From Daphnia pulex (taxonomy: Eukaryota; Arthropoda; Branchiopoda; Diplostraca; Daphniidae): a stretch of 64,000 nucleotides of DNA. Positions 38,501 through 50,907 of this stretch are shown here, in pieces. The notes beneath the pieces are model-generated. The model did no database searches, had not been told where the DNA came from, and saw only the letters and a program-made list of their open reading frames with translations. Each line of letters starts with the position of its first letter. The stretch's first letter is position 1. The position numbers and the translations under genes were made by a program. The stretch is from NCBI RefSeq assembly GCF_021134715.1, contig NC_060017.1, forward strand, positions 6,448,001 through 6,512,000, read 5' to 3'.

Positions 38501-41500
38501 GAAAGGACGACTTTCAAAAAACATATTTCAACCCTTTTTTCTTTGTTTTTTTTATCTGTTTTAGATTCATCGTCGATGAACAAACGGGCCGGTTGACCAT
38601 CAACGACGCCAAGAGGACCGACGAAGGCGAGATCAAATGTTTGGTTGAAAATCGAGCCGGCAAGATCGAGAAAACTGCTTACTTAAAAGTACGAAGAACA
38701 AAAGCCCTTTTTATTCCCCCCTAGACATACGTAGACTAGTATAAGCCTATCTGTTTGATCTCTGGCTATAATTCACGGGGACTCTCATGCCAGATTTTTA
38801 TATGGCATGTTAAATCAAAAGAAAAGAGTCTCTGGACATTTATTAAGTTTTTCTTTTCTGTTTTTTTTTTTTTGTGTATCCGTGTGTGATATCATCAGGT
38901 GATCATGAAGCCGGTGGTTGTGGAATACCTGAACGCATCGGGGATCATGGGCCGCGAAGTGAGCCTGACGTGCAAAGCTTCGGGCGATCCGTTGCCGGAG
39001 GTGACGTTCTTAAAGGAAGGAACGTTGATCCCGTACACGGTCGGCGTTCAAAATTCGGACGATCGCATCATCGTCGACACGAGCCGCGAGGGTGAATACG
39101 CTCAAGCCCGTCTCGTCATCCGAGACTTGATGCGCTCCGATGACGGCCTCTACGCTTGTATCGCCAAAAATAACGGTTCGTTTATTTTCCTACTTTTTTT
39201 TATCGTTCATTGGTTGCCTTACACGCCACCCAGCACGGCAGGCGTTAGAGAAGAGATTAAGGACTTGAATCTCCCCGAGGGCTCATTGTGTCTTTTTTTT
39301 TCTTTCTTTTGTTCTTTTTTATTTCGCCTCAACCGCACGATGAAAATGTTAGGTGGAAATTATACGAAAAATGGTCACATTACGGTCGAATTCCCGCCAA
39401 CATTCACCGCGACGCCTATGCGTGAGGCCTGGTCCTGGGACAATCATTTGGTCAATTTGACGTGCCGCGCCGAATCGATCCCCAACGCCACCGTCAGCTG
39501 GTTCCTCAATGGCCGCAACCTCGAGAACGACTACAATATCCGCATGAACGCTTTCAACGGCGAGAGCACCATCACGGTATTATTCATTTTTCTAAACGTT
39601 CATGTTCGTTGTCCTCCCTTTTTTGGTGGGGTTGGAGAGACGACCGACCGACCGACCCACCGAGGAGGGGTCCGTTGTTTGTTTGATTGATTGATTGATT
39701 CAAACCCCCGTAAAACGATCATATGTGTACATCACTTTCTTGTAACATTGTCTCTCATGGTCTCTTCTTTATTCTTTTTCTTTTTTCATTTTTTTTTTGG
39801 TTAAAATGTTGTGCTGTAGGTGACGCCGATCGATCTCAGCTATTACGGAACCTACCGCTGCTTGGCCATGAACATTCACGGCAAGGACGAACACGCCATT
39901 GAATTGCGTGAGGCTCGCGCTCCCGGCCCTCTTCTCCAAACGAAATTCGAGACCATTACCGGTATGTGATTTCATTTTGATTCCAGGCATGCCAGACCTC
40001 AAATGGAGAAGAGGAAGGCTGAAGCGAAATTATATTTTCCCTCCTCCTCCTCCCAAAAGGAAACGACATAAAAAGAATCAATTTCGTTATTTATTTTCTT
40101 CCTCTTTTCTATTGGTCGTTGCCTTTTCGTACCACCAAAGAAATGGTATTTTTGGTCAATGTCGTTAATGTCAAATGTCCGCCCATTTTTCATATTTATA
40201 GCGACGACCATCACGTTCAATTTTATCGGACCGGTGGATAACGGCGGACTACCCATTGAGGCGTTTGCCGTTCAATACAAATTAGCCGGACAAGTTTGGG
40301 ATGAAAAGCCGTTGCAGCGCGTCTGGCCTGTCGGTGGGAACCAATACTACGATTTGCATGATTCGATTTCGCACGCCAGCACCGGTTTGTTTTTTTGATT
40401 CCGCCATTTTTTATTTTTCATTTCTTTTCAATTTTCATTTCCATTTTCATCATTGATTTCTTCATATATTATTTCCCTCCTTTCTTCGCTTCTTCCCCGG
40501 TTGTTTGTTCCGAGCTCCTTAGAAAGAAAAGGAGCTCGAAATGATTTTTTTATTTTTACTCATCACATTTTCAGTTGAGCCCGCACCAGTCTGTGTGCAA
40601 TCTCGTATCGATTTCTTACTCACTCCTCCTAGTGACGTCTATCTCGGCAGTAGCCGGCGACTAGTCTTTATGCTGCAGCTTGTTTTCCATGCGTTATTGA
40701 TCTCCCGAGGTCTCTGCGTATATATATATATACACATACACACACGACGCTCGTTATTGATCCAGCAGCAGCAGCAGCCTCGGAAAAGACGAGAGCAACT
40801 TTGAAAGCTCTTCTTCTTTTTTTTTATTTTTGCATGCCGTAAAACATTTCTCAACCGAGACTCTTGCCTCTCCTTCTCTCTCTCTTCCCCCATATATCTA
40901 TATCTGTCCAATTTCCCAGGGCATGGCTAATCAAACGTGAATCCTGGAATCGAGAATGATGACGGGCCTTTGAATTTGTCCTCCCCTTTTTCCTCCTTTC
41001 GTTGTGGGGGATGACGGAAATCAAATAAATTGTGGGAAACTCGCGACTAATGGCTTTCCATCTGTGAACGCTCGTCTAGATATCCCTTACATCTTGGAGA
41101 ATTTGGAGCCGCAGACAATTTACTCGTTCCGGTTCGCGGCCAAAAACCAGGTGGGTTACGGCGAGTGGTCGCGCGAAGAGACGCACACGATGCCAAAACG
41201 AGCTGCGCCCGAAGAGCCCTACATCATCGCCAAAACGGAGAACAAGGTCGTCTCCACTCCTTATGCCGATCGTTACGAGCTGCTCTGGTCCGCGCCGCCA
41301 AACAATGGAGAACCCATTGATTATTTCGAAGTCGCTTATTACCCCGTAAGCTTTTTTCACGACATTGTTTTTTTTTTTTTTCCTCGATTCGTTTTTTGAT
41401 TTCGATCCAAGTTTTCCCGCCATTCAATTCTAATTATTTTCTTTTCTTTATTTTTATTTTTTAAAGGTGCGCAACACTTCGGCCGGATTGATCGAAGCTG

Positions 41501-44500
41501 GCCAATTGGTCCGCACTCAAGTACCTTACCCGGCCAACGTTCGTTTCGAAATGAAGAACCTCAAAGCGGACACGATTTACCGCATCGAGTTGAGGGCCCA
41601 CAACGTCATCGGATTCAGCGCTCCCGCCGAGATCCTTCTGCGCACAGCCAAAGGTCAGTTTGCATTTTAATTTATTTGACTCTTCCTATCCGCAGAATTT
41701 TTCTTTCTTTTTCTCGTTCTTTCATCCTTTTTTTTATTAAGTTGTAAAGATTTAAAAAACAAAAGAAATTCTAAGTCTAAAATCAAGTCAGTCAGTAAAG
41801 AGAGGGACCGATTTGTTGTCGTTTGTCGTTGATTTTTTGGTCAATTTTTTTTTTCTTCTCTTATTATTCTCTTATTATATATCATCCCCGTCGTCGTTCT
41901 TATTTTTATTCGTTTTTTATTGGCGCTTTGAACACTTGTTATTTCTCTTTTTTGTTTTGTTGTTGGTTTTTTTCCGGTTTTCCCCCGGTTTTTTGTTTTC
42001 GTTTTTTTTTGCGGCGGCGGACTCCTACTACTACACCCTACACACATACACATTCCACTGTACGCGTGGTATATATTTTTGGAACAATTATAGATCCTTC
42101 TCGCTCGTCGGGCGGCGTTGCGGAAGGTTCCAGCCAGTGGTCCACAACTTCCGGCTCACACCCTAATTATTCTACTCCTCCTACTCCGCATTACACCACT
42201 GCTATCTGCTCCTCCTTGTTCCTCGTCCTCTCCTTCTTCTTCTAGAGAGAAAAGCAAAACAAAAAAAGATAAAAACTTCCTCTTACCTTTTTCTTTCTTT
42301 TGCTAACTGTTGCATTTCGTCGTCGTCGTCGTTTTGCTTTTTACCAATTGACCGCATAGAGATAAAAAAAAAAGGAAAGAATTTTTTGGGATTTAATTTT
42401 TTTTAAGCTGTAAAACGTAGAGCAATCTGTACACACAAATTTCCACACGATACACATATTATGCTTCTCTGTCTCCCCTCCTATCTCTCTCCCTCTCAGT
42501 GCTGTTTCCTCTTTTCTACTACTGCCACCGCTACTTCTACTTCTACTACTACAGCCTAAAAAACCTACTACTATTGCATCACGGCTTCTTCGACTCAATG
42601 TTCCAATTAAAAGAAAAAAAATCGTTAAAATAATAATTAAATACCAAATTAATGAATAATAATAATAATTTCCTTCTCCCCCCCCCCCCAACACAAAAGA
42701 CGATTCCGAATTTGGAGCCAAAAAACTTTTTATTTTTTATCATTTTTAATTTTTTCGAATTTTTCTCTCTTAACCATTCCAGTGTGTTGTCGTGTCCCCC
42801 ATATCTTCATATATACTATACACACACAATGTAGGCTGTATGTATATATAGAGACCACTTTTTTGAGTTGGGTGTGTGTCATTGATGATCAAACCGGGGG
42901 GAGTAGTTTTTCTTATTACATAAACCCCCTCCTCCCCATCGAAAAACAAAGCAACAAAAAAAAAAGCCAATGTTTGTACACAGTAAGAATTAGAAATGAA
43001 GAAGGGAAAAAAAAGGCATTGTGTTTTTAACCAAATCTTAACGCTTGGCGGCTAAAATATCTTTTTTTTAAATAGAAGGGATTTTTGTTTTTTTGTGTTC
43101 GTTTCCGATACTTCAGTATGCATACCGTACGTGTCATCTCTATCTGAAACAACAGAAAAATGTGCATGTTATGGCCTCTTTTGATTTGATCTAATATGGC
43201 TTCTTTGATCCTCTTTGATCTTTAACCCTCTTTTCTCCTTTTGTTTTCCTTTGCTCCCTCCTTTTTTCTACCCCCTGTTTATTTCTTTTTTTTTATTTCA
43301 AGAACCTTCTTGATCCCAAAAATACTTTGCGTCGAACCTTTTGGATTGTTTTCCATATATGCTACACACAGACACACATACTTATCGGATCAAAAAAAAA
43401 AAAAAAGAAATATGGACGATTCTTTTTTATTTTTCTTACAAACAATTGGTTCACTTCCCAAGAAATTTTCAGATGCCTATTTAGTGATCTCTCGTTTAAA
43501 AAGGCAAAAAAAGAATTAAAAGCTTTTCTTTTTTTTCTCTCCCTTCCAACAACTCCTCCTTCGTTCATCCCTTCTGCTCGGTACACATAAAATGAGAAGA
43601 AATAAGAGATTACTGTTTTGCCCAAATGTTTTTTGCTGTCATGTTCGTTTTCCTCCTCCTCCTGCCCTGCCCTCCCAACTTATATAATCTTTTATTTCCG
43701 GAACAACAATTAAATAATCCCGACACATTTTTCCCCCTATCTCTCGTGACTTTTGTCTCAAATGAAAAAAAAACAAACAAACAAAGAAAGAAAATCAACA
43801 AAACATTTTGAGAAAAAAAAACCGTTTTTGAATTTTTGTTTTTCTTTTGTACATCTTTTCCATTTTTGAGACGAAATCGAGAGATCTAAAAAGGAAATTT
43901 GGAAAAAAAAACTCCCCAACAAAACAAAACAAAAAAATTAATAAAATACAAAAAAAAGTTACTTTGAAAAAAATAAAAACGACGAAAGTTTCCAGAATAC
44001 ACGGTTTGTTTATTCGCCCCAGAAAAAACAAAAAAACAACAACAAAATTAAACAAGTATTATTATGTAGTTGAAGTGAACCAATAATAATGTTGAAAATC
44101 ACGTTTTCTAACAAAACAAAACAAAAAAACTTACAAAAAAAAAAGTTTTTGACTTTGACCGATTATTTATAAATAATCATTTTTTCTGCGGCGTTATAGT
44201 AGTGAATATAGATATTACAGCTCTCTCTGCTCTTTCCCACAAATCCCAATCACCTCCGCCCATCCATTTCCCCGTGACTGGCTTATACGTTATTTGTCTG
44301 TTCGTCGTCGTTTGTTGTGTCGTGTTTTGTCTTCATAACCAAAAAGTCGCATTGGTTTGGGTGGGGGTAGTGTCGTCACACACATTTGCATATTATTCTC
44401 TAGAATTGTATAGATTTTCTTCCCCCTGATGATTTATAGCCATTAGAAAAATGACAAACAGATAACGTGAGAAAGTGACATAGAGACTGTTTATATGTTT

Positions 44501-46914
44501 CAGTGTCGTTTTGCTTATTTTAATTCAATTAACGAAATTAAAAGAGAAAAAGTTGAAAAAGAGAGAGAGAGAGGTCAAAGCCAAAATTGTGTAATGTAAA
44601 AGAACGAAAGAAAAAACATCCAGAAAATATCAAATAACCTCTCACACACGAATTTGTCTGTCGCGTTATGGGGTGTGGTGCGTTGCCTCTCTCTCCTATA
44701 GACCCTGCCGCAGTTGAAGTAGAACCGTCCACCGCTTCGCCTCGAGATCCTGCCTCGTCGTCCCCGCCAGGAGTTAAGACCGGCACTTTCGTCATCATTG
44801 GAGTCATAGTGGTCGTCCTCATATTTATCGCCTTGATCATCGACGTCTCGTGCTACTTTGTCAACAAGAGAGGTAAACATGTGTATTTCTTTTGTTTCTC
44901 TACATTCCCACTCGTTAATCATTTTCACGGTGGTGTGAACGAACTCTACGCCGACGGGAGTGTGACGTCATTTTCATGTTGGTAACTACTATACAACAGT
45001 TGTTACGACTGCTACTACCACCACTCGGCTGGTGTGTGTTGAGCTGTCGACTTATTTTCCATTGTTGCTTTCCTGGAGCGAGTTGCATGTCATTACGAGA
45101 GACCAGACATCATCAATTTTCTTTTCTCGGTTCGCTCGACTTTTTCCCCCTTTTCCTTCCCATTTTTTTTTATAGCGCACGCCATAATAAAAAGAAAAAC
45201 TGCCGCCTCGTTCCGCGTTCAGGGAATTTTGTCGTCGGAGTAATAAAGAAACAACAGCAGAGTTTGTCGGGAATTTTTTTTCCCTCAGTTTTGGAATGTC
45301 CCCATCATCTACTAAATAAAAGTACTCGCTCCGCTCAGCAATTACATACTTCTCGGGAAAGTGCTCGAAAGAATTTTTGAACCAACCGCCGAAAGAGAAG
45401 GAAAACGATTAAATGAGAAAAGGGGATTAACCTATTTTACGTTGGCGTGAAGGTAGTAGCCGAGTGTTGTTTTGTTTTGACTCCAGAGACGCCATCTAAC
45501 GCTCGTCGTAGCAACTGCTTGTTCACCCGAAAAAATTCCCCGTTAATCTAATTGAATCCCATTTTTAAATTCGTTTCAATTGATTTCTTCCTTCAGGTTT
45601 GACGTACATGATTTGCAGTCGATCAGGTCGGAACAAGAGCAGCGGTCGGAACGGTAGCAACAAAAATGCAGCGCTCATGGAAGGTGGCAAAGAGGAACAC
45701 AAGTAAGTTAGCTTCTTCATTGATCGACTCACAAGTCAACTCTTTCCGTTTGTCGGCGTCTAGCAGATTTGTAGTTTTTGTCTTTAACTAATTATCTCTG
45801 TGAAACAGAATGAGTTTTTGTCTAAGAATTGTAAGATCTCGGGTGGTGACTGGACGTAATTTCGTTACCTTATTGTCTTTTGTAGCCGTTTCATTACCAG
45901 TTTCTTGTAGTTGTCTTATGTATGTTTTCTCTTTCTCCTTTGTCTCTTGTCTGTCTCTGCTTGGGTCTACACAAATCCATCTGCGTCTCAGTGACGAGAA
46001 AACGCCGCTGAGAGAAGTGACGGTCGAGTTCCAGGATGCCTCCCGCGACACACCCCGTGCAGACCAACGACAGCAGCAGCAGCAACAGACGGCCCAAGTC
46101 GATCAACCTAGTCCCACTTTGATCAAGTATTAATTCGTTCTTCCAATTAACTCTCTCCTCGTGAACGCTCTCTTTTGGATCGTCGGTTGTGGTGTTGGCT
46201 TTCTTTCTGGCTTGGAAATCTGTGATCTAGTTGTCTTTCCCCGTAGTTTATTTACAGCTTCTTGTTTCATTTGATTTATTGGTGAGTTGGTCCACTTATT
46301 TTACTACTATTTATTTTGCATTTATTTTATTTTTGCGCCCCTCTATTCTGCATGCTCGGTCATATCGTTTTCTATTTCCGGTAGAGCTCTGCGTTTCGCT
46401 GGCGATAAACTGCACAAAACCCCAGTAACCACTCGCTGGCCGACTAATAGTCCTAGTAACGCCGGTTTGTTGGCAACAGACGATCGGTCAACTGGAAGAG
46501 GACCGACTAGTCGGGAGCCCGTCCAGCCGTTAAACAGACGATTCGAGCCTCTCCATTCCGACATTTAAAAGCCGAAACACATTCTTCTTCTTCTTATTTT
46601 CTTCTTTCTCATCTTCCTATCGTAACCCACTCTACACACGCAAAACAACTCCCCCAAAAATGGCATGCTCTTCTTTGCCTAGCTGTGAGTCACATCATAG
46701 TTTACTTGGTGATGTGTTAACTGATTTTACGCATTCCATATTTTCTTCGCCAAGATGTTTTCTCTGAAATGTACTAATTAATAATTTTTTTAATGATTGA
46801 CATTTGATTAGTGACGACCAGAAGGAGTTGATCAAGGATGATGTGACAGACATCAACAACGGTCTCAAGAAGAGCGCGTCCAAGTCCAGTGTGGCCAAAG
46901 ACTCTCCAGTTTAG
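23596..46914 (+). CDS. Fas2: Fasciclin 2 (NCAM-type adhesion molecule), transmembrane isoform
   Basis: Homophilic neural cell-adhesion receptor guiding axon bundling and synapse growth. Exons: 23596-23692, 33083-33254, 34737-34882, 34980-35114, 36509-36794, 38565-38688, 38899-39175, 39353-39576, 39820-39961, 40202-40384, 41080-41345, 41467-41653, 44702-44872, 45597-45702, 45992-46126, 46812-46914. Phases close to give 917 residues. The start ATG sits in GCCATGG and opens a signal peptide (VWLMAAFVCYLC). Five Ig domains follow (about 36-136, 139-230, 232-322, 323-425, 427-530), each with its cysteine pair, then two FnIII domains (about 535-745, including SFRFAAKNQVGYGEW and YRIELRAHNVIGFS) and a membrane helix (about 773-800). 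The order and many motifs match insect Fas2. A 21-nt microexon, a GPI exon and other tails give alternative products, listed separately. The exon 40384/41080 junction is the least certain. Confidence 0.95.
29084..29113 (+). repeat. CTG/CAG trinucleotide tract
   Basis: Eight CTG units run directly into two CAG units, so the single strand can fold back on itself. It lies in Fas2 intron 1 and is not coding. Confidence 0.85.
31315..31329 (+). repeat. Fifteen-base G homopolymer
   Basis: An uninterrupted run of 15 G lies in Fas2 intron 1. Its exact length is prone to sequencing and assembly error. Confidence 0.8.
33896..33916 (+). CDS. Fas2: Fas2 21-nt cassette microexon in Ig1
   Basis: A tgcag acceptor and a gtaaag donor flank exactly 21 bases. 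In the phase left by exon 33083-33254 they would add seven residues (SGEADNS) to Ig1 without changing the downstream frame. Both neighbouring exons also join cleanly without it, so it behaves as a cassette exon. It was recognised from splice signals and phase only. Confidence 0.6.
42094..42245 (+). CDS. Fas2: Fas2 alternative terminal exon, GPI-anchored isoform
   Basis: This exon joins in phase to exon 41467-41653 in place of the transmembrane exon at 44702. It encodes about 50 residues: a Ser/Thr/Pro-rich linker followed by a short hydrophobic end (SSLFLVLSFFF) and a stop, with no cytoplasmic residues. That is the pattern of a GPI-attachment signal, and insect Fas2 is known to have GPI-linked forms. 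The resulting protein would have 796 residues. Confidence 0.85.
43940..43945 (+). terminator. Fas2: Possible poly(A) signal for the GPI isoform
   Basis: AATAAA lies in an A-rich stretch about 1.7 kb after the GPI-exon stop and before the transmembrane exon. Another AATAAA lies about 30 bases further on. Transcripts ending in the GPI exon need a poly(A) site in this interval, but which one is used cannot be told. Confidence 0.35.
44702..44872 (+). CDS. Fas2: Fas2 transmembrane exon
   Basis: It begins with the same DP dipeptide and phase as the GPI exon, then has an acidic, Ser/Pro-rich stalk and a strong membrane helix (FVIIGVIVVVLIFIALII), followed by Cys-Tyr and the basic stop-transfer residues NKRG. 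It continues into the cytoplasmic exon 45597-45702, which encodes a basic, Gly/Ser/Asn-rich segment. Confidence 0.9.
45992..46132 (+). CDS. Fas2: Fas2 cytoplasmic exon, internal or terminal
   Basis: It begins NDEKTPLREVTVEF, an acidic segment like the cytoplasmic end of insect Fas2, and contains a Gln run (CAG-rich). If read to its own stop at 46130-46132 it ends ...PTLIKY. If the gtatta donor after 46126 is used, it joins the exon at 46812 in frame. The two fates share all but the last few bases. Confidence 0.7.
46385..46568 (+). CDS. Fas2: Fas2 alternative terminal exon, long basic tail
   Basis: An acceptor (ccggtag) precedes an open frame in the phase needed after exon 45597-45702 or 45992-46126. 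It encodes about 60 residues (starting ALRFAGDKLHKTPVTTRW) and a stop at 46566-46568. The base composition is coding-like compared with its surroundings. The residues resemble no domain I know. Confidence 0.6.
46812..46914 (+). CDS. Fas2: Fas2 alternative terminal exon, short charged tail
   Basis: After a ttag acceptor it encodes DDQKELIKDDVTDINNG and ends KDSPV, with a stop at 46912-46914. The phase suits joining to either 45702 or 46126. The last residues could act as a weak PDZ ligand, since Drosophila Fas2 binds Dlg through its C-terminus; that role is inferred. Confidence 0.75.
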
Positions 46915-49900
46915 CGCGTGTCAAACGTCCGCCCGTAGTAGTACTTTTTTTTTGTTTGTCTCATTTTAAAATAATTCGATATACCAATCAGCTCTCTGTC
47001 TGCCACCATGAAAGAAAACAAAAACATAAAAAAAATCAAGAAAGTTAAAAGTAAAGGAGAAGAAATCATTACTCTCTTGCTATCCAATTGCTCTCTTTTC
47101 TGTCATGTCATGTTTCGGTTGATTTGCATTCCCCGACTTTTATGATATCATATGTGCAGTATATTATTTCCTTGCCATTTGAATGATGTCCCTTTGCTCC
47201 TCTTAACCTTTCCCGCTGATGGTGCATTTGATACGTGTGTGCTCTCTTGATTTTTCATCTGATTTTATGTTTTATGATCCGGACCAAGGCACCCCTATAA
47301 AACCTTTCTTTTTTTTTCAAATACGAAATAAGGCAAGACAGTAAGTCTCACAGTACAGTGATTTGCTCATCAATTCGTGTAACTCGTTGCCTTGTCCATT
47401 GGAACAAGTATTCGGTTTTTGTAGTAGTTTGGTTTTTTAAATATCTCATCATTTTTACAGAGAATTTTTTGAAGTCACATCACTCCCCCATAATTTCGTT
47501 CAATCCAGAATTTTTATGAAAAAAAAACAAAAGGAACATTTCACGCTGTGTGCCCTCTATCTTAGTTTTGTTGCTTATGAATCGTCGTACGTTTCTTGTG
47601 CATCTTTGAAAAATCAAGCGCGTATCAAAATACAAAGATAATTGAAATTAATAGAAGTGTTAACCCAAAATTATTTCTTCTCACCAAACACGACTTAGAA
47701 AAGATAGCCAATCATGATCAGATATCAGATAATCACATCTCCCAGATAATCACTTATTACCAGAGCAATGGGCATGGAGAGGTGCTCTCTGTGCTTGTTT
47801 CTTTGAATTCAAATTTTTTGAAATTTTTTTGTATTCTTAGGCGATTGAGTTTCGTATATTGGCAACGCCGCTTCTCATTTCCATGAAAGTACGTCTGCTG
47901 CTCGTTGTCGTTAGAATTCTGAATTCTCGCTGCCGCTGGTCGTAAGCTAAATAGTCGGTTAGGATTTCATTTCAGCCTGTGCTAAAATGTTTCAGCAATG
48001 AATTCTTTGATAACCGAAATATCCGTACACATTAAGTGTTATCTTTTGTTTCTCGATTCCCTAATCGTCATACCTGGGTGTACGGCTACGTTGGTCACTT
48101 TAAACGTGGTTGCAAGAAAGCAGTTCAATCAAGGAAATGTTAGAAGCATCCCAAGATTCGGATTTTTCTTCATTTAAACAGGTAAGGAACTGTAACCCCA
48201 AACAATAAAAATAATGTAACCAGTGAGTGCTAAAAGAAATGATCTACTATAGATCACGAGGCTGTATAGGTGTGATAAATTTATGTGATTTGCATTCCAA
48301 GATTCTCAACAATCATGCGAGCAAGAAAACACTTCAAGCTTGAACTAAACACCCCATAATTTAATAACATACTTCAGTGTTCAGTGGTTCACAGAGTGCA
48401 ATCTTACTTACTTATATCTAAAGTTGTGTACTAATGTTTCTTTGATAACTTTGCATTTAGGACTGTCTCGAGGCAACAGCGGAGAAACAATGTCTGAACA
48501 TTCCTTAGCTTACTAAACTAATTGAAACATCTAATCAATTAGAAAAACTTGACTGAAACAATCAAAGGACCATGGTAAAGCATTTTTTCTAATTGGATAT
48601 GTAACTATTACCTATTTCAATTTACATATAATTAAGGCTTAAACTCCAGAATGAATTACTATCAAGTGAAAGAAGTGGCTATTCAAAACCACTTTCAGTA
48701 CCCCTAGCCCTATCAAATATCCTTTTAGTGGCTTAAATAAGGTTATTAAGATGAAGAGTGACCTGCTTTCATTTTTGAAAGTATTGCTATAATCTAGTCT
48801 AAATTTAATGTTCTTTGATGTGTGGTTATGCACGGTTTCTTATATTTAAAATCACCTAACCGCAACTCTTTGGCATCTGCTAAATGGTTTGATTTAATTT
48901 AAGAAATTTAGAGAAAAAAAAATTGGAACAGCATTTTGATGTTTTACTTCTTTCTTTACGTTAACTTGTACTCTCTTAAACATAAGATATTCATTAATTT
49001 GTTTGTTGTTTCTAATTACAATTTCTCTTTTATAAAGATTGAAAGGAATCCAGCCGTCCCGTTCGTGAATGTAAAGACTGTTTCCTGTCACTAGGTGGCT
49101 AAAACTATGTCCACTAGTTGGCGCGATGTCAAAGGCACCGAGCGAAAAGGAAAAGGTCTGGAGCTGGAGCTGCTGTACAGATTGCCAAAATGTCGTCTCT
49201 TATTACCGGGTGAACGTTACGTCACATGCAGAAAAACTTCAGAACAATTAAAGTAATTGTGGTAATTATGTCGATCGACTTTCAAACTGTAAGATTGCAG
49301 ATTTAAGCAGCTGTTACTAGAGGGTAGATCTTTTTGCTTGTTGTAGAATTTTCAGTTAAGACTGAGGCTAGTTTAATTTCCAGCGGTTTGAACTATGTTA
49401 TTTTTAAGTTGGAAAAAAATTTGACAATGTAGATTCCTTTGTAAGATTAATTAATAAGAATTACTTTGAAATTCTGAGGGATTGTGTAGTTACTTTGTCA
49501 TTTTGTTTCTTCACATGAGAATTTGTTCTTGATAGTAACCAAGTTTTGTCTGGGCTTCTTTGTTGCAGTCTAATGTGGACATGGATTTGTTGCAGCCATC
49601 CAGTGAAAGGTGTGATTAAATTGAGCTGTTAAATGCAGTCTTTGGTGCCAATGTTGTCCTGGAGTGTGGGAGAGTTCCATGCTTCAAGTCTTCTGGGATC
49701 AGCCATATCTAAGTTGACGCTGCATCATTGTGCATTGTGGTTGCCGAAATGTTGGACATCTTGTAGAACTGCAAGAAGCCTTCTTGAAATGGTAATTTGA
49801 TAAAAATTTTAAGTTCTAACTTGGGAAGTATCATGCTTGGACTACTATAATTGCTTACATTGGTTAATTTTAACATTTGGGGATTTCATCATGTCAACAA

Positions 49901-50291
49901 CTCTTTCCTTCGATCATATGCAAATTGAGTTATGGATTGTTTAAGGGGAATTTGTTAACAAGATAGGCAGATACTGTAGAAGAATGTTTTTGTTTTGCTG
50001 CAGAGTACACTACAAATTTCAAATGAATTTGTATTGAAATCTTAAATGAGTAATCCAGTTTCATGTAAATTTTTGTTTCAACTTTAGTTATCAGATAGTG
50101 TTGCCATAGAATATTTGAGTTAACTCCATTTGAAATGATTTTATTTATATTTTCTACAAAGTTTCCATTGATGCAAACATTAATTTCATTTTGGTCGTTT
50201 ATGTTTATGTAGCATTGATGTTGCTGTCAAATGCGGCATGTTGTTGCAGACTGATGGTGAAGGATTTTTTGCATCGAGTTAAACTTTTGCT
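46915..50291. other. Fas2 3' UTR and intergenic DNA
   Basis: No coding exon is recognisable. The first part is probably Fas2 3' UTR, with AATAAA at 48204-48209 as one candidate end. Base composition changes near 47600 from pyrimidine-rich to ordinary AT-rich sequence. Two CTCF-like motifs lie at 49088-49124. Confidence 0.55.
49088..49124 (+). promoter_or_regulatory. Pair of CTCF-like motifs in the same orientation
   Basis: TCACTAGGTGGC (49088-49099) and CCACTAGTTGGCGC (49111-49124) each differ by one base from the CTCF core CCASYAGRKGGC. Their starts are 23 bases apart on the same strand, in the intergenic DNA between the convergent Fas2 and REPTOR genes. Insulator function is inferred. Confidence 0.45.
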
Positions 50292-50508
50292 GTTCCTTGG
50301 TGCCGGACTGCTGGTGTTGTGCACAGAAGTTCCATCTAGATTTAATTGTCATTTGTGTCTATGCAGTTAACCGTTTATACGTTGAAAAGGAACAGAAACA
50401 GTTCCTTGGTGTTGAATCGCTGGTGTTGTGCTACAGAAGTTACATCCTGTATTTTGTTTAATTGCCATTTGCGTCTATGAAGTTGATCGTTTATATGTTG
50501 AGAAAGAA
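50292..50508 (+). repeat. Tandem duplication, about 109-bp unit
   Basis: A unit starting gttccttggtg at 50292 recurs at 50401 with scattered substitutions and a small insertion. Shared blocks include ctggtgttgtg, acagaagtt and tgtctatg...cgttta. No reading frame spans it. Confidence 0.8.
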
Positions 50509-50907
50509 AAAAAATAGTGATTTTGGGGAATTTTCACGTTGAACAAATAATAAACATGCCTTCGCGAATGGGAAACCAACGAGGAGGAGATGGGGTGGGG
50601 GCATTTGATTTTCATTAACTCGAAGAAGTCGTGGTTTGTTTTAATAAGGTAGAAATAAAAGCCTTTCTCTATCACATCCATATACCTACCTATATAACCA
50701 CATCTCTTTCTAAAACTCCATAACTTCCACCAACATCCATCCCTTAAACCCCTATTACCCCACAAATGTCAAATATCTGTAATATGTAAATTTTATTGTT
50801 GAATAAATATACCATCTATGTAAAATATAAAACTCTTATTTATTCTGGAACACTTACAAAATAAACAATTCATTAAACAGAGCGTCCGGTTCAAGTCAAT
50901 TTTTTTT

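Noticed and set aside
44873..44985. Read-through of the Fas2 transmembrane exon as a further alternative tail
   Set aside because: The frame runs about 37 codons to a stop but is hydrophobic and unlike a cytoplasmic tail; the strong donor at 44873 argues for splicing.
45488..45502. CTCF-like gacgccatctaacgc in a Fas2 intron
   Set aside because: The core TAGATGGCG fits, but three or more positions of the full consensus fail, so it is weaker than the other sites.
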